The translations under genes and the position numbers were made by a program. 64,000 bases of DNA from Clostridium ragsdalei P11 (GTDB taxonomy: Bacteria > Bacillota > Clostridia > Clostridiales > Clostridiaceae), in contig NZ_LROS01000044.1 in NCBI RefSeq assembly GCF_001675165.1, positions 124,001 through 188,000 of the forward strand. The letters run 5' to 3'. The notes below the pieces were generated by a model that was not told the DNA's origin, made no database searches, and was given only the letters and a program-made list of their open reading frames with translations. Positions 45,950-55,192 of this stretch are shown here, piece by piece (within the stretch, counting starts at the first letter, position 1; each line of letters opens with the position of its first letter).

Positions 45950-48900
45950 TTATTTATTTAACTGGACAGGTATGTCTATAATATCTGAGAGAGGATTCAT
46001 ATTTTCAAGGCTGTCCCATACAAATGCCTTCAATTTATATATTCCCTCCTCTGGAAGTTTCATAATGCCCGTCAAGATAGATGAAGCTCCATTTTTTATC
46101 GTCTGCTTACCGCATATATAATTGATGAATTTACCACCCTCATTATATAGTGCTACTATAAGTGATGCATCCTGGTCTTTACCGGAATTATTTTCTGCCT
46201 TTACAGATACCTTTGCATCATCACCCAATTTAAATGAACTGTCCTTTGTTAGATTAGTTATCTGTATTGGTTTTGGCGTATTATTTTCCGTAACAGTAAC
46301 TGTACACTGTGCCTTTGCATCCTTGTTGTCTTCAGATACTGCTGTTATTCTTGCTGTTCCTGCCTTTACTGCTGTTACCTTTCCGTTTTCATCTACTGCT
46401 GCTATAGTTTTATCACTGCTTGACCAATCTACTTTTTTATTTGCTGCATTATTCGGCGTTACAGCTGCTGTAAGCTGCAGTACATCTCCTTCTGTCATGC
46501 TTGCACTTGTCCTGTCAAGGCTCATGCCTGTTACGCTTACTGTCTGTGGCGGTATATCCTTAGTTACTGTTACAGCACAAACTCCCCCATAACTATCATC
46601 ATCTGTTTTTGCATAAATATATGCCGTTCCTGGATTAACTCCTGTTATTACACCTTCACTTGAAACTTTAGCCACATTTGCATCAGTACTTCCCCATACA
46701 ACCCCTTTATCTGATGGAATTTCATTTGCAATTTTTTTAACTCCACCTGTTTTTATTGATATCTGACCGGGTGATAGTTTAGCACTTTTACCACAAATTA
46801 TCGTGGTAGAATCAAGATATTTTGTGTCTTTAGTATTGTCCTTAGTAAAACTTGTATCCGTTAAGTCTAATACAGAAAGATTGGTACAACCCGAAAAACA
46901 ACCGCCCCCCAATTGTGTTACACTACCTGGTATTTTCATATATTCCAGTGACGTGCAGCCACTGAAAGCTAAGTTGCCTACACTTTTAACCGTATTTGAA
47001 ATTTCTACAGAAGCTAAAAGTTTACTATTTGAAAAACATGAAAAAGGAATACTTGGTATTCCTTCAGGTAATTTAATAGAAGTCAGTTTACTAGAAGTAA
47101 ATGCAAACATTTTATTTTTTATGTCTTTCATACCTGTACATCCACTAAAGTCCAAACCCTTTGGTATTGTCCAGTCAAATTTAAGTTTTTTAAAACTAAG
47201 GTTTGTTAAATCTTTGTTATCCGACAGGTTTATAGCTGATACTCCTTTAAGATATTTCATTACATCCATATCACTATCGGTAATATCTAAATTTGAAAGG
47301 TCAATAGTTCCTTTTATAGATGCTAGATCATCCGGTGTGAAATATCCCTCATAGTCACTGTCTTTTCCTGCTGCTAGGGCAAGTTTGTTTTTCAACTTTA
47401 CATTATTAATAACAATAGCTCCCTGACCATCAACAACTGTTACAGCACAAGATGCCGTTTTATTTCCATCTTCAGTATTTGCCGTTATAGTTGCGGTTCC
47501 TACTTTTATTGCCGTTACTTTTCCACTTTTATCTACCGCTGCTACTGCAGGATCACTGCTTGACCAATCCACCTTTTGGTTAGTTGCATCGTTTGGTGTT
47601 ATGGTTGGCGTAAGCTGCAATGCAGCTTTTGGTATCAACTTAACACTTGTTTTGTCGAGAATTATTCCCGTCACACTTACATTTTCTTTTATTGTTATTG
47701 TGCACTGTGCTTTTGCATCCCTGTTGTCTTCAGATACGGCTGTTATTACGGCTGTTCCTTTTTTTAATGCTGTTACCTTTCCATTTTCATCCACTGATGC
47801 CACTGTAGGATCACTGCTTGACCAATCTATTTTTGTATTAGTTGCATATTTAGGCGTTATAGCCGCTGTAAGCTGCAGTGTATCTCCTTTCATTAGATCT
47901 GCACTCGTTTTATCAAGACCTATTCCTGTTACTTTTACTGGCTGTGATTGTGACAGCTTTTTCTCTGCGTCAGTCAATTTATCCATCGTTTCCTGTTTTA
48001 TTGAAGCTTTTTTAACATCACTTAATTCATCATATGCAGCTCTTGCGGCATCAACCTTTTCCTTATCAGCTGAAGTAATTTTATATACATCCGGCAGTGC
48101 TGCTATGGCATTGTTTACAGGGACTGTAGAATCTTTGACATCTGTACAATCAAAAATCGAGACTCTGCCTTCAGCTGCACGTACAAGCGAATCCAATCCC
48201 CTACATATTTGTGCAGATTCATAAGATGAATTATCAAAATCAGTAGTACCATTTTTCACATCAAACTTCTCAAGTACACCATCCAAAATAGTCTTGCCGT
48301 CTTTTATATACATCTTGTCAAAAATATTGGCATGTGCCATTCCAAGTGTCATATACACCTGGGCATTGGTCCACGCATTATTTAAATCAATTTTGCCATC
48401 AAGATCTACACTGCCGCCCCAGAAAGATCCCTTATAAGTCTGGGCATTTGAAAACTGTGCAAATACATGATCCATAGCCTGTTTTACGTCATAGTACTTG
48501 TCTCCTGGTTTTGCATCTGGATTATAATAAGCTGCAATTGGTTGTAATTTCATAGTCCACATATCAGGAGTAGTATTTCCTATTACTGCTGACCCATCAG
48601 CACCTTTTGACCCAAGTGCACCCTTGGCCCATTCATGTATATATCCATCTAAATCATCTTTAGTAATGTGCTTTCCATCATTAGGAATAAGATTAATATA
48701 ATTACGAGAAGTTAATGCATAAATTGCATACTGCGGCGTAAAATATTGATTTGATGCTTTCACATACTCCTTATTTGAAATTATGTCTATTAAATCATAA
48801 GCTTTTATATCTCTTGGATCATAGCCTATAGCAGTAATTGCCAGAACTAACTTCTCCCATTCCGTCATCTTTACATCCCGAGCAGTTACCCCTGCATCTT

Positions 48901-50518
48901 TCATTTTCTGCAAGCCTGTCTGTATACTCTTAAACCAGTCATCATAATATCCTGCCCTTATTCCCTTATAGCCAGAACGGGCCGATGAAAATATTCCCCA
49001 GTCCTCATCTGAAAAAGTAACAGTTCCTTCTTTTCCTGGAGCCGCAGATTTGTCTCCACCCCAGCTAAATTCAGGTACATCTCCTGCAATACCTAGCTTG
49101 GTGCCTAATTTGGTATAAAGAATATCTTCTGCCTTTTTTGCATCTTCAATCTGCTGTTTTTGTTCATCTTGTGTAGGTCCTGCTGCACCATTATCAAGGA
49201 GTTTAGCAGTCGATGGAAGTACTTTACCAAGTACAAACTGATAATCCTCATTTGAATTATAATTTATCTTAACCTTACTGGTATCAATATCTATAGGCAC
49301 GTCTCCAATAGTTGGTGCATTTAAAAATACATCTCCACTATAGGTTACGCTAACATTATATTTGCTTATTAGCTCTTTATCTTCATCAGATCTTGGGACT
49401 ATTTTAAAAGTTGCCGTTGTCTTAAGACTATCATCTGTATTATAAATAATTGGGGAAGTAGGAACAATATAAGTTTTATCATCAGCCGTTACCTGCACAT
49501 CTACAGTCACTTTTGCTGCTGTTTTTTGTGTGTTTTCTGAATTTAAATATGGATATCCATTATTTGAAGAATCTATTTTCCAGGTTTTATCAAAATCAAA
49601 GTCTAGAGCTGTATATGTATCTTTATTTTTCATTTCTGCAGTTGTATAACCTTTGGGGTTACCATTATCAGAAGAAGATGGGGTGTACCCTAATACATCT
49701 TTATCATACGCACAATTTTCTGCACTTGTGGTAACTCCAGTTTTACTATCATAATAGGTTGAACATAGGATTGGTTGGCATTTATCGCTATGTTCACCAG
49801 TATAATTTCCTGTAAATTTACCATAAAAATAGCAGTGATCTAATTGTTCACCACCCATTGAACAAATTCCTGCATATCCCACCATTTCCTCTGATGATTG
49901 ATTATCAATAATTACATTACTGTAACAATCTTTTAAGTACCCAGCTGCAATACTACTTGTTTGTCCAATTGTATCCCTAGCAACTATTCCTGCTTCAAAA
50001 AAAACTTTAACCTTATTTGTAATTGTTCCTGTTGAAGAACAGCGAATAATTGTTCCACTTGCTTCATTAGCAATTAGTCCATAATTTTCAATTTTATCAC
50101 CTTCAATAACTACGTTAGCATCAATCCTAGCATTCTCCACAATACCATCTTTATTAATAATATTGAACAAGCCGGATTTAGGATCATTATAGTTACTTAT
50201 AGTATGAAATTTTCCATTAAAAGTACCATTAAAAGTATTTTGTGTTGTAAAAGATTTCAAAGGTAATTCAGATTTACCTACATCAATATCCTGAGTTAAC
50301 AGAACATTTTTACCCGAATAGTCTATTCCCTTATCAATATCTTCCCTAAGCTTGTTTAAATCTTGTACTGAACTTACAGTGTAATTTCCATCTTTATCCT
50401 CAGTTAAAGATGGAGTTGATGCTGCCTGAGTATCTGCTATAACCGGGTATGGTGCAAATGTCATTAATGTAAATATAAGCATCATAACAAAACTGACCTT
50501 TTTCCATATCTTTTTCAT
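45950..50518 (-). CDS. Giant secreted beta-helix/toroid/Big2/LRR protein
   Basis: 1522 residues, the largest in the window. Signal peptide; beta-helix-like region (about 35-330); linker (335-460); alpha/alpha toroid (465-805, KMTEWEKLVLAITAIGYDPRDI); helical segment (SADKEKVDAARAAYDELS, about 815-870); two Big2 domains (875-1035, SSDPTVASVDENGKVTAL); an LRR_5-like cassette (1040-1250, SNLDITDSDMDVMKYLKGVS, GCTSLEYMKIPGSV); a further two Big2-like domains (1255-1415); and the shared C-terminal domain (1418-1522). The LRR cassette is homologous to the N-terminus of the 36380-39286 protein, so modules have moved between genes. The ligand is unknown. Confidence 0.8.
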   Translation of the reverse strand: MKKIWKKVSFVMMLIFTLMTFAPYPVIADTQAASTPSLTEDKDGNYTVSSVQDLNKLREDIDKGIDYSGKNVLLTQDIDVGKSELPLKSFTTQNTFNGTFNGKFHTISNYNDPKSGLFNIINKDGIVENARIDANVVIEGDKIENYGLIANEASGTIIRCSSTGTITNKVKVFFEAGIVARDTIGQTSSIAAGYLKDCYSNVIIDNQSSEEMVGYAGICSMGGEQLDHCYFYGKFTGNYTGEHSDKCQPILCSTYYDSKTGVTTSAENCAYDKDVLGYTPSSSDNGNPKGYTTAEMKNKDTYTALDFDFDKTWKIDSSNNGYPYLNSENTQKTAAKVTVDVQVTADDKTYIVPTSPIIYNTDDSLKTTATFKIVPRSDEDKELISKYNVSVTYSGDVFLNAPTIGDVPIDIDTSKVKINYNSNEDYQFVLGKVLPSTAKLLDNGAAGPTQDEQKQQIEDAKKAEDILYTKLGTKLGIAGDVPEFSWGGDKSAAPGKEGTVTFSDEDWGIFSSARSGYKGIRAGYYDDWFKSIQTGLQKMKDAGVTARDVKMTEWEKLVLAITAIGYDPRDIKAYDLIDIISNKEYVKASNQYFTPQYAIYALTSRNYINLIPNDGKHITKDDLDGYIHEWAKGALGSKGADGSAVIGNTTPDMWTMKLQPIAAYYNPDAKPGDKYYDVKQAMDHVFAQFSNAQTYKGSFWGGSVDLDGKIDLNNAWTNAQVYMTLGMAHANIFDKMYIKDGKTILDGVLEKFDVKNGTTDFDNSSYESAQICRGLDSLVRAAEGRVSIFDCTDVKDSTVPVNNAIAALPDVYKITSADKEKVDAARAAYDELSDVKKASIKQETMDKLTDAEKKLSQSQPVKVTGIGLDKTSADLMKGDTLQLTAAITPKYATNTKIDWSSSDPTVASVDENGKVTALKKGTAVITAVSEDNRDAKAQCTITIKENVSVTGIILDKTSVKLIPKAALQLTPTITPNDATNQKVDWSSSDPAVAAVDKSGKVTAIKVGTATITANTEDGNKTASCAVTVVDGQGAIVINNVKLKNKLALAAGKDSDYEGYFTPDDLASIKGTIDLSNLDITDSDMDVMKYLKGVSAINLSDNKDLTNLSFKKLKFDWTIPKGLDFSGCTGMKDIKNKMFAFTSSKLTSIKLPEGIPSIPFSCFSNSKLLASVEISNTVKSVGNLAFSGCTSLEYMKIPGSVTQLGGGCFSGCTNLSVLDLTDTSFTKDNTKDTKYLDSTTIICGKSAKLSPGQISIKTGGVKKIANEIPSDKGVVWGSTDANVAKVSSEGVITGVNPGTAYIYAKTDDDSYGGVCAVTVTKDIPPQTVSVTGMSLDRTSASMTEGDVLQLTAAVTPNNAANKKVDWSSSDKTIAAVDENGKVTAVKAGTARITAVSEDNKDAKAQCTVTVTENNTPKPIQITNLTKDSSFKLGDDAKVSVKAENNSGKDQDASLIVALYNEGGKFINYICGKQTIKNGASSILTGIMKLPEEGIYKLKAFVWDSLENMNPLSDIIDIPVQLNK

Positions 50519-50578
50519 TTCATTCTCCTTTCTAAATTATAAGATTATGTAATATAAACTAATCTTAATATTATTTTT

Positions 50579-51073
50579 TTAGGTTCTTGCTTGTACACCA
50601 CCTCCTGAAAAGGACTTTTTGTATTCCTCAATTATAGGCTTAAAATATTTTTTCTCACCCTTTTTTCTGCATTCTATTGCGTCTTCCAATTTATCAAAAT
50701 ATCCTAAATGTTTTTCTTTTCCTGCAAGAGTTAAGCGAACTCTCCATTTACTTCTTTTTTTATCCCAATTAATACCTTTGTAACCACTAGAATTACTAGA
50801 AGAAATTTTGCGTGTTAATTGGCCAATTTTTGTTCCTTTAAATCTATCTACATTAGTTGCTTTAACCTGAATAATTTTAGTATGTTCTATCATCAAACAT
50901 CCACAACTTCTAGTTCCACCATCTATTAAATGTCTTTCTCTAACTTTTACTTTGTTTCCACAGTCACATAAGCAGTTCCAAATAACACCCCTATCTTTAT
51001 ATTTTTTATTTGCAACAGACATAACTGTTAAACGTCCAAATTTCTTTCCTGTTAAATCTTTAAATCTGTTCAT
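50579..51073 (-). CDS. AP2-domain protein with Cys-rich N-terminus
   Basis: 164 residues. The N-terminal half has CXCXCG-type cysteines (WNCLCDCGNKV and GTRSCGC), likely a zinc-binding fold. The C-terminal half is an AP2/ERF DNA-binding domain (SGYKGINWDKKRSKWRV, GYFDKLEDAIECRK). Such bacterial AP2 proteins are typical of homing endonucleases and phage or intron-borne DNA-binding proteins, but I see no HNH or GIY-YIG nuclease motif. The gene lies between the terminators of riboswitch 5 and the 1522-residue protein. The last eight or so residues (GGGVQART) are encoded by leader sequence shared with riboswitch 4's leader, so the native stop may have been lost. Confidence 0.75.
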   Translation of the reverse strand: MNRFKDLTGKKFGRLTVMSVANKKYKDRGVIWNCLCDCGNKVKVRERHLIDGGTRSCGCLMIEHTKIIQVKATNVDRFKGTKIGQLTRKISSSNSSGYKGINWDKKRSKWRVRLTLAGKEKHLGYFDKLEDAIECRKKGEKKYFKPIIEEYKKSFSGGGVQART

Positions 51074-51094
51074 TTTCTCACCTCAATTTATGTA

Positions 51095-51220
51095 TTTTGC
51101 CGCCGACTTCCTTCAAATTCCGCGTCACCATGGACACCCTTGTCTTAATCTATGCACTTTGGTACTATCAACCCATACTAGGGACTTTCACCCTTTAAAT
51201 TGCGTCCATGCTGGGTGCAC
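51095..51220 (-). mobile_element. 5' fragment of a group IIC intron
   Basis: The minus strand from 51220 begins GTGCACCCAGCATGG and contains AGGGTGAAAGTCCCTA, AAGGGTGTCCATGGTGACG and GAAGGAAGTCGGCGGCAAA, the domain I blocks of bacterial group IIC introns. It starts 10 bp after a terminator hairpin, the preferred target of this class. It then runs into the AP2-domain gene leader. I find no reverse transcriptase, domain V or 3' end, so it is a truncated remnant. Confidence 0.75.
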
Positions 51221-51230
51221 CATAATAAAA

Positions 51231-51310
51231 GAGACCTTCCTTCGAAAGTCCCTTTTATTACATAAGCATTATATATGACTAATAAACTAAAAAAGAACCA
51301 CTAGGGTTCT
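51231..51310 (-). terminator. Tandem terminators of riboswitch 5 leader
   Basis: T1 at 51294-51310 (AGAACC / GGTTCT) and T2 at about 51231-51251 (GACCTTCC... GGAAGGTC-like), both with T-runs on the minus strand. Equivalent to those at 45442-45520. The group IIC intron fragment begins immediately after T2. Confidence 0.75.
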
Positions 51311-51393
51311 CTCATGTCAATATAACCGTTTACTTTTAATTATAAACAGCTTAAATATAGTAACATCTTCCCCTCCGAAAGAATTAACAACAT

Positions 51394-51554
51394 ATCAGGC
51401 AGGCTTCCTGGCTCAGATTCATCTTACTCCCCTGTCTTCCCAGATATAAAAATCCAGTGACATAATTAGGGTTTCATCCTCCATACAGTAACGGTGGGCT
51501 GCAGTGCTTTTTACACTTTTCCTTTTAACTATCGCATTTGACAGCACCTAATAC
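51394..51554 (-). promoter_or_regulatory. Cobalamin riboswitch 5, controlling the 1522-residue protein
   Basis: B12 box AGCCAGGAAGCCTGCCT with the same body as riboswitches 3 and 4. Promoter TTGACT (51609-51614), 17 bases, TAACCT (51586-51591). Its transcript must cross the intron fragment and AP2 gene before reaching the surface-protein gene at 50518. Confidence 0.93.
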
Positions 51555-51714
51555 TAAATATTAAATTTTTATTATCTTTATATTAAGGTTAGTACATAAT
51601 TTTTCAAAAGTCAACATAATCTTCTATAAGGAATTCTATTTTGCTCATAGAATTTTTTATGAACCAAAATACCTATATGCCTATTTAAGCTGTAAAAATA
51701 ACTGTATATTTATT

Positions 51715-52194
51715 TTAAATTATATTAACTTGTTTTTCCAAATTGTTAAATTTAATTTTTTGAGGTAAAAAATCACAGAATATCTTTTTGTCATTTAAAG
51801 TATCTCCGTCATAACCGCTGTTAAAGTATGCAAGTAAAGTATTTTCATCAATACAATGAATCCATTTCTCTAAGCTATCACTAAATTCAAAATCTTCTTC
51901 AAATATAGTATCGTCTTGATACATACTTATAATGTTATACAAATACATATCAAGCTTTAGAACTTCATTAATATTTTGAATATTTATTCCATCTTGTTCC
52001 ACAATTTCTTTTTCTTTTAATGAATAAACATCATAATAATTTTCAAGTTCTTTATAAAATCCCACTACTTTTTTGAGATACTTATAAAAATATACATTAT
52101 TAATTTTTACTTTTATTTTATTACTTTTATTTAAATAAGAAATCAATCCTGGTTTATATTCAGAAAACTGCGTCTGATAAAAATAATGATTCAT
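51715..52194 (-). CDS. Unknown protein controlled by riboswitch 6
   Basis: 159 residues, acidic and aromatic-rich, with no signal peptide, membrane segment or metal-binding motif I can recognise. The sequence has many Tyr, Asn, Asp and Glu residues (NNVYFYKYLKKVV, DDTIFEEDFEFSD). It is probably a cytoplasmic globular protein. Start ATG at 52194 follows AGGGAGGA. The gene stands alone between riboswitches 5 and 6. I do not recognise the family. Confidence 0.6.
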   Translation of the reverse strand: MNHYFYQTQFSEYKPGLISYLNKSNKIKVKINNVYFYKYLKKVVGFYKELENYYDVYSLKEKEIVEQDGINIQNINEVLKLDMYLYNIISMYQDDTIFEEDFEFSDSLEKWIHCIDENTLLAYFNSGYDGDTLNDKKIFCDFLPQKIKFNNLEKQVNII

Positions 52195-52218
52195 AAAAAA
52201 TCCTCCCTTAAAAAAAAA

Positions 52219-52246
52219 TTCCTTTTAACAAAAGCGTTAAAAGGAA
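52219..52246 (-). terminator. Terminator of riboswitch 6 leader
   Basis: An 11-bp perfect stem TTCCTTTTAAC / GTTAAAAGGAA with eight T on the minus strand, placed between riboswitch 6 and the ribosome site of the 159-residue protein. Confidence 0.85.
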
Positions 52247-52338
52247 ATAGTATAAAAAAGTTTGATTAGTCATAGAAAATCTAACAAAACTATCATTATA
52301 ACACTCCCCCTATCACTCGTAGAGATATTTGTGTAAAA

Positions 52339-52492
52339 TATAGGTAGGTCTTCTGACTCAAGATTCACCATTTTAGTACGCCTTCCCAATATTTAAGTGG
52401 CATAATGTACTAAAACTCCTCTATTACAGCTACGGGATAGTTCAGGATTTTCACCTGATTCCCTTTTAATTAATCAAATTAGATTAAACCCA
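52339..52492 (-). promoter_or_regulatory. Cobalamin riboswitch 6, controlling a 159-residue unknown protein
   Basis: B12 box AGTCAGAAGACCTACCT, with one change (TACCT for TGCCT) from canonical. The body resembles riboswitch 2 (AATCAGGTGAAAATCCTG, CCCGTAGCTGTAAT, TTGGGAAGGC) rather than the 3/4/5/7/9 group. Promoter TTGACA (52542-52547), 17 bases, TAAATT (52519-52524). One terminator follows. Confidence 0.88.
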
Positions 52493-52646
52493 TATTTATC
52501 TTTATAGAACTTAATTATAATTTATACCTATTACAGTTTAATGTCAATCTCCAAATACATTTTTTTAGCTTTAAAATATAAGATGCTTCTATTTGATGGA
52601 ATAGGATTAAATTTAGTTGAAGGCAAGTATACATTATTGAAAATTT

Positions 52647-52679
52647 ATGAGTTTTGCTAGAAATATTAACAAAACCCAT
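52647..52679 (-). terminator. Terminator of the start-less DUF4430 gene
   Basis: ATGAGTTTTG pairs with CAAAACCCAT with one mismatch. It is the counterpart of the hairpins at 45903 and 55958. Confidence 0.65.
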
Positions 52680-52693
52680 CTTATAAAAATCTT

Positions 52694-53977
52694 TTATTTA
52701 TTTGACTGAACAGGTATATCTATAATATCTGAAAGGGGATTCATATTTTCAAGGCTGTCCCATACAAATGCCTTTAATTTATATATTCCCTCTTCTGGAA
52801 GCTTCATAATACCTGTCAAAATAGATGAATCTCCATTTTTTATTGTCTGTTTTCCACATACATAGTTGATGAATTTAGCACCTTCATCATATAGTGCTAC
52901 TATAAGCGATTCATCCTGATCCTTACCTGAATTATTTTCTGCCTTTATATATACTCTTGCATCATCACCTAATTTAAATGAACTATCCTTTATAAGATTA
53001 GTTATCTTTATTGGTTTTGGTGTGTTATTTTCCGTAACAGTAATTGTACACTGTGCTTTTGCGTCCTTGTTGTCTTCGGATACCGCTGTTATAGTTACTG
53101 TCCCTGCCTTTAATGCCGTTACCTTTCCATTTTCATCTACTGCTGCTACCGTAGAATCACTGCTTGACCAATCTACCTTCGTGTTAGATGCATTCTCTGG
53201 TGTTACAACTGCTGTAAGCTGCAGTATATCTCCTTCTGTCAAGTTAGCTTCCATTTTATCTAAAGCTATAGATTCTACTTCTTTTATGCCCTGACCATCA
53301 TCTTTAAATGTTGTTATTGTATCTCCATCTTTTAGTTGTGTATCCTTTTGATTATAAGTACTGTTGTCACCATTTAAAGTGTAACTCCAAAACTGCGTAT
53401 CATCTTTTGACATTAAAGCTCCTGCTGCTAGAGAAGATTTATCAAAATCTTGTCCATGCTTTTTTAAACCTTCCATGATTGCAGCATTAATAGAATTATT
53501 ATTCAATACAGTAACCTGTTCACTGAAACTATTATCCTTTTGCACATTTTTTACAGTTACATTTACAAAATCATTTTGAATTGAGTCATAACTAGACAAT
53601 AAATCATCATAATTTTTAGCATAAAAAAATAATAGATAATCTCCATCTTTTACACTTTGAGATTTAGGATAATTTTTAGGCGTTGTATAATTAACTTTAT
53701 ACATCCATCCACTTTGAGATCCATAATTACAATCATCAGTGCCATTTTTCTGTCCAGCTATGCTATCTACCATTCCGGTATCTTTAACTTCTACATCTAA
53801 CCCTGTGGCTTTCAATACATCTTCAGCAGTGGCATTTCCTTTTACTTTAATTTGCTGTGGACTAAAAAGATTTTCATTATACATTCCTACTACTGCTGCA
53901 TTAACATTTATATCATTACTATTTTCATCTGCAAAAACACTTCCTACATTTATTCCTATCATACTCACTATCATCAT
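52694..53977 (-). CDS. Secreted protein with two DUF4430-like domains, Big2 and shared C-terminal domain; native start lost
   Basis: 427 residues from the first ATG, which lies inside the signal peptide. The frame stays open back to 54025, adding KNKRREKYISIFITF, a perfect basic-plus-hydrophobic signal start, but no ATG, GTG or TTG occurs before the TAA at 54026-54028. Domains: two DUF4430-like (about 20-120 and 128-225; GSQSGWMYKVNYTTP and TQFWSYTLNGDN), one Big2 (235-310) and the C-terminal domain (325-427). A pseudogene and a damaged promoter lie upstream, so expression is doubtful. It is annotated as coding because the reading frame is otherwise intact. Confidence 0.6.
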   Translation of the reverse strand: MMIVSMIGINVGSVFADENSNDINVNAAVVGMYNENLFSPQQIKVKGNATAEDVLKATGLDVEVKDTGMVDSIAGQKNGTDDCNYGSQSGWMYKVNYTTPKNYPKSQSVKDGDYLLFFYAKNYDDLLSSYDSIQNDFVNVTVKNVQKDNSFSEQVTVLNNNSINAAIMEGLKKHGQDFDKSSLAAGALMSKDDTQFWSYTLNGDNSTYNQKDTQLKDGDTITTFKDDGQGIKEVESIALDKMEANLTEGDILQLTAVVTPENASNTKVDWSSSDSTVAAVDENGKVTALKAGTVTITAVSEDNKDAKAQCTITVTENNTPKPIKITNLIKDSSFKLGDDARVYIKAENNSGKDQDESLIVALYDEGAKFINYVCGKQTIKNGDSSILTGIMKLPEEGIYKLKAFVWDSLENMNPLSDIIDIPVQSNK

Positions 53978-54050
53978 AAAGGTTATGAATATGGATATAT
54001 ATTTTTCTCTTCTCTTATTTTTAAATTAAATTAGCAGTAAATGTAAAACA

Positions 54051-54079
54051 CCAGGTTAAAAAACTCTACTTAACCTGGC
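54051..54079 (-). terminator. Hairpin after the DUF4430 pseudogene
   Basis: CCAGGTTAA / TTAACCTGG with a short T stretch on the minus strand. A matching hairpin follows the intact gene at 59198-59228. Confidence 0.6.
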
Positions 54080-54121
54080 ATTCATCTAAAACTTTTAATT
54101 AATCAATAAAGAAACTTACTC

Positions 54122-54450
54122 TTATTTTATAGAAGCAACTGTCTTAATATCCAGAACATTAGCTGCATTATTAACATCAGTTTGAATAGCTTCCAATTTT
54201 TCTAATTGAGTTTAATTATTATAAGCTATATTTGTTTTATTTGCATGATTTGTCATTTTCGATATATATGTTGGTTTACTGTTCCAATTATAATATCAAT
54301 ATTTAAGTGTTCCATCTGGAAGATATCTTGCTAGTCCCAAATCACATTCACATACTATTGAAAACTAATAGATCATTAGGCAGATCAAATAAAGGTATCA
54401 GATAAAGGTACTGGCTATATAATAAAATTCTACCACAGATCACTGTTAAT
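54122..54450 (-). pseudogene. Decayed DUF4430 gene (paralogue of 59275-60099)
   Basis: Conceptual translation of the minus strand gives ECDLGLARYLPDGTLKY, a stop, YYNWNSKPTY, NHANKTNIAYNN, a stop, TQLEKLEAIQTDVNNAANVL. This aligns along the C-terminal third of the DUF4430 protein at 59275-60099 (CDLGLAGYLPDGTL, YNWNTTATPAFF, NHVNKTDTAYTN, TQLETLQATQDAVNAAASAL). At least two stops and further disruptions upstream are present; the N-terminal half is unrecognisable. Upstream as far as 54675 I see no gene. Confidence 0.75.
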
Positions 54451-54675
54451 ATAAGATGGGATATCTACAAATCTCAATGCTAATATTGCGTCACATATAA
54501 AGTTGTAAACAATTTTATCTTAAGATTTTATTTTATATTTCTAAAATTTTATCTTATTTCACCTCCATAATTAATAATTTGATACTGTTTATCTTTAGGA
54601 TTTACTCTAAATATCACCTCCTCAAAAGGGTAAAATTACAATATATCTGTCTATTTTTTATAGTATCTAAACAAA

Positions 54676-54745
54676 AGAGACCTCCTTACGAAGGTCTCTT
54701 ATATAACATAAGCTTTATAATCTAAAAAAGAACCACTAGGGTTCT
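54676..54745 (-). terminator. Tandem terminators of riboswitch 7 leader
   Basis: T1 at 54729-54745 (AGAACC / GGTTCT) and T2 at 54676-54699 (AGAGACCT... AGGTCTCT), equivalent to those at 45442-45520. Confidence 0.75.
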
Positions 54746-54828
54746 CTCATGTCAATATAACCGTTTACTTTTAATTATAAACAGCTTAAAATAGCAACAT
54801 CTTTCCCTCCGAAAGAATTAACATCATA

Positions 54829-54987
54829 TCAGGCAGGCTTCCTGGCTCAGATTTATTTTACTCCCCCTATCTTCCCAGATATAAATTCCAGTGACATAAT
54901 TAGGGTTTCATCCTCCATACAGTAACGGCGGGCTGCAGCGTCTTTTACACTTTTCCTTTTAACTGCTTAAAAAACAGCACCTAATAC
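54829..54987 (-). promoter_or_regulatory. Cobalamin riboswitch 7, upstream of a decayed locus
   Basis: B12 box AGCCAGGAAGCCTGCCT; the body is like riboswitches 3-5. The promoter has TTGACT (55039-55044), but the region where the -10 box sits in the other copies has a small deletion, leaving TTTTAA at the 17-base position or TATTTT at 14. Downstream lie a pseudogene and a start-less gene. Confidence 0.9.
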
Positions 54988-55192
54988 TAAATATTAAATT
55001 TTTATTATCTTTATGTTAAAAATACATATATTTCCCAAAGTCAACATAATTTTCTTTGAGCTAATTCTATCTTCTTTGAGCTAATTCTATCTATGATTGA
55101 TTTGTGATAAGTCTTAGTATACCAAAGTTGATTATGTTCCAAATATATAACTAAATATGAATTTTCATATTTAATACATATTTTAAAAATAG

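Noticed and set aside
50579-51073. AP2-domain protein as a functional homing endonuclease
   Set aside because: No HNH, GIY-YIG or LAGLIDADG catalytic motif is visible, so only DNA binding is supported.
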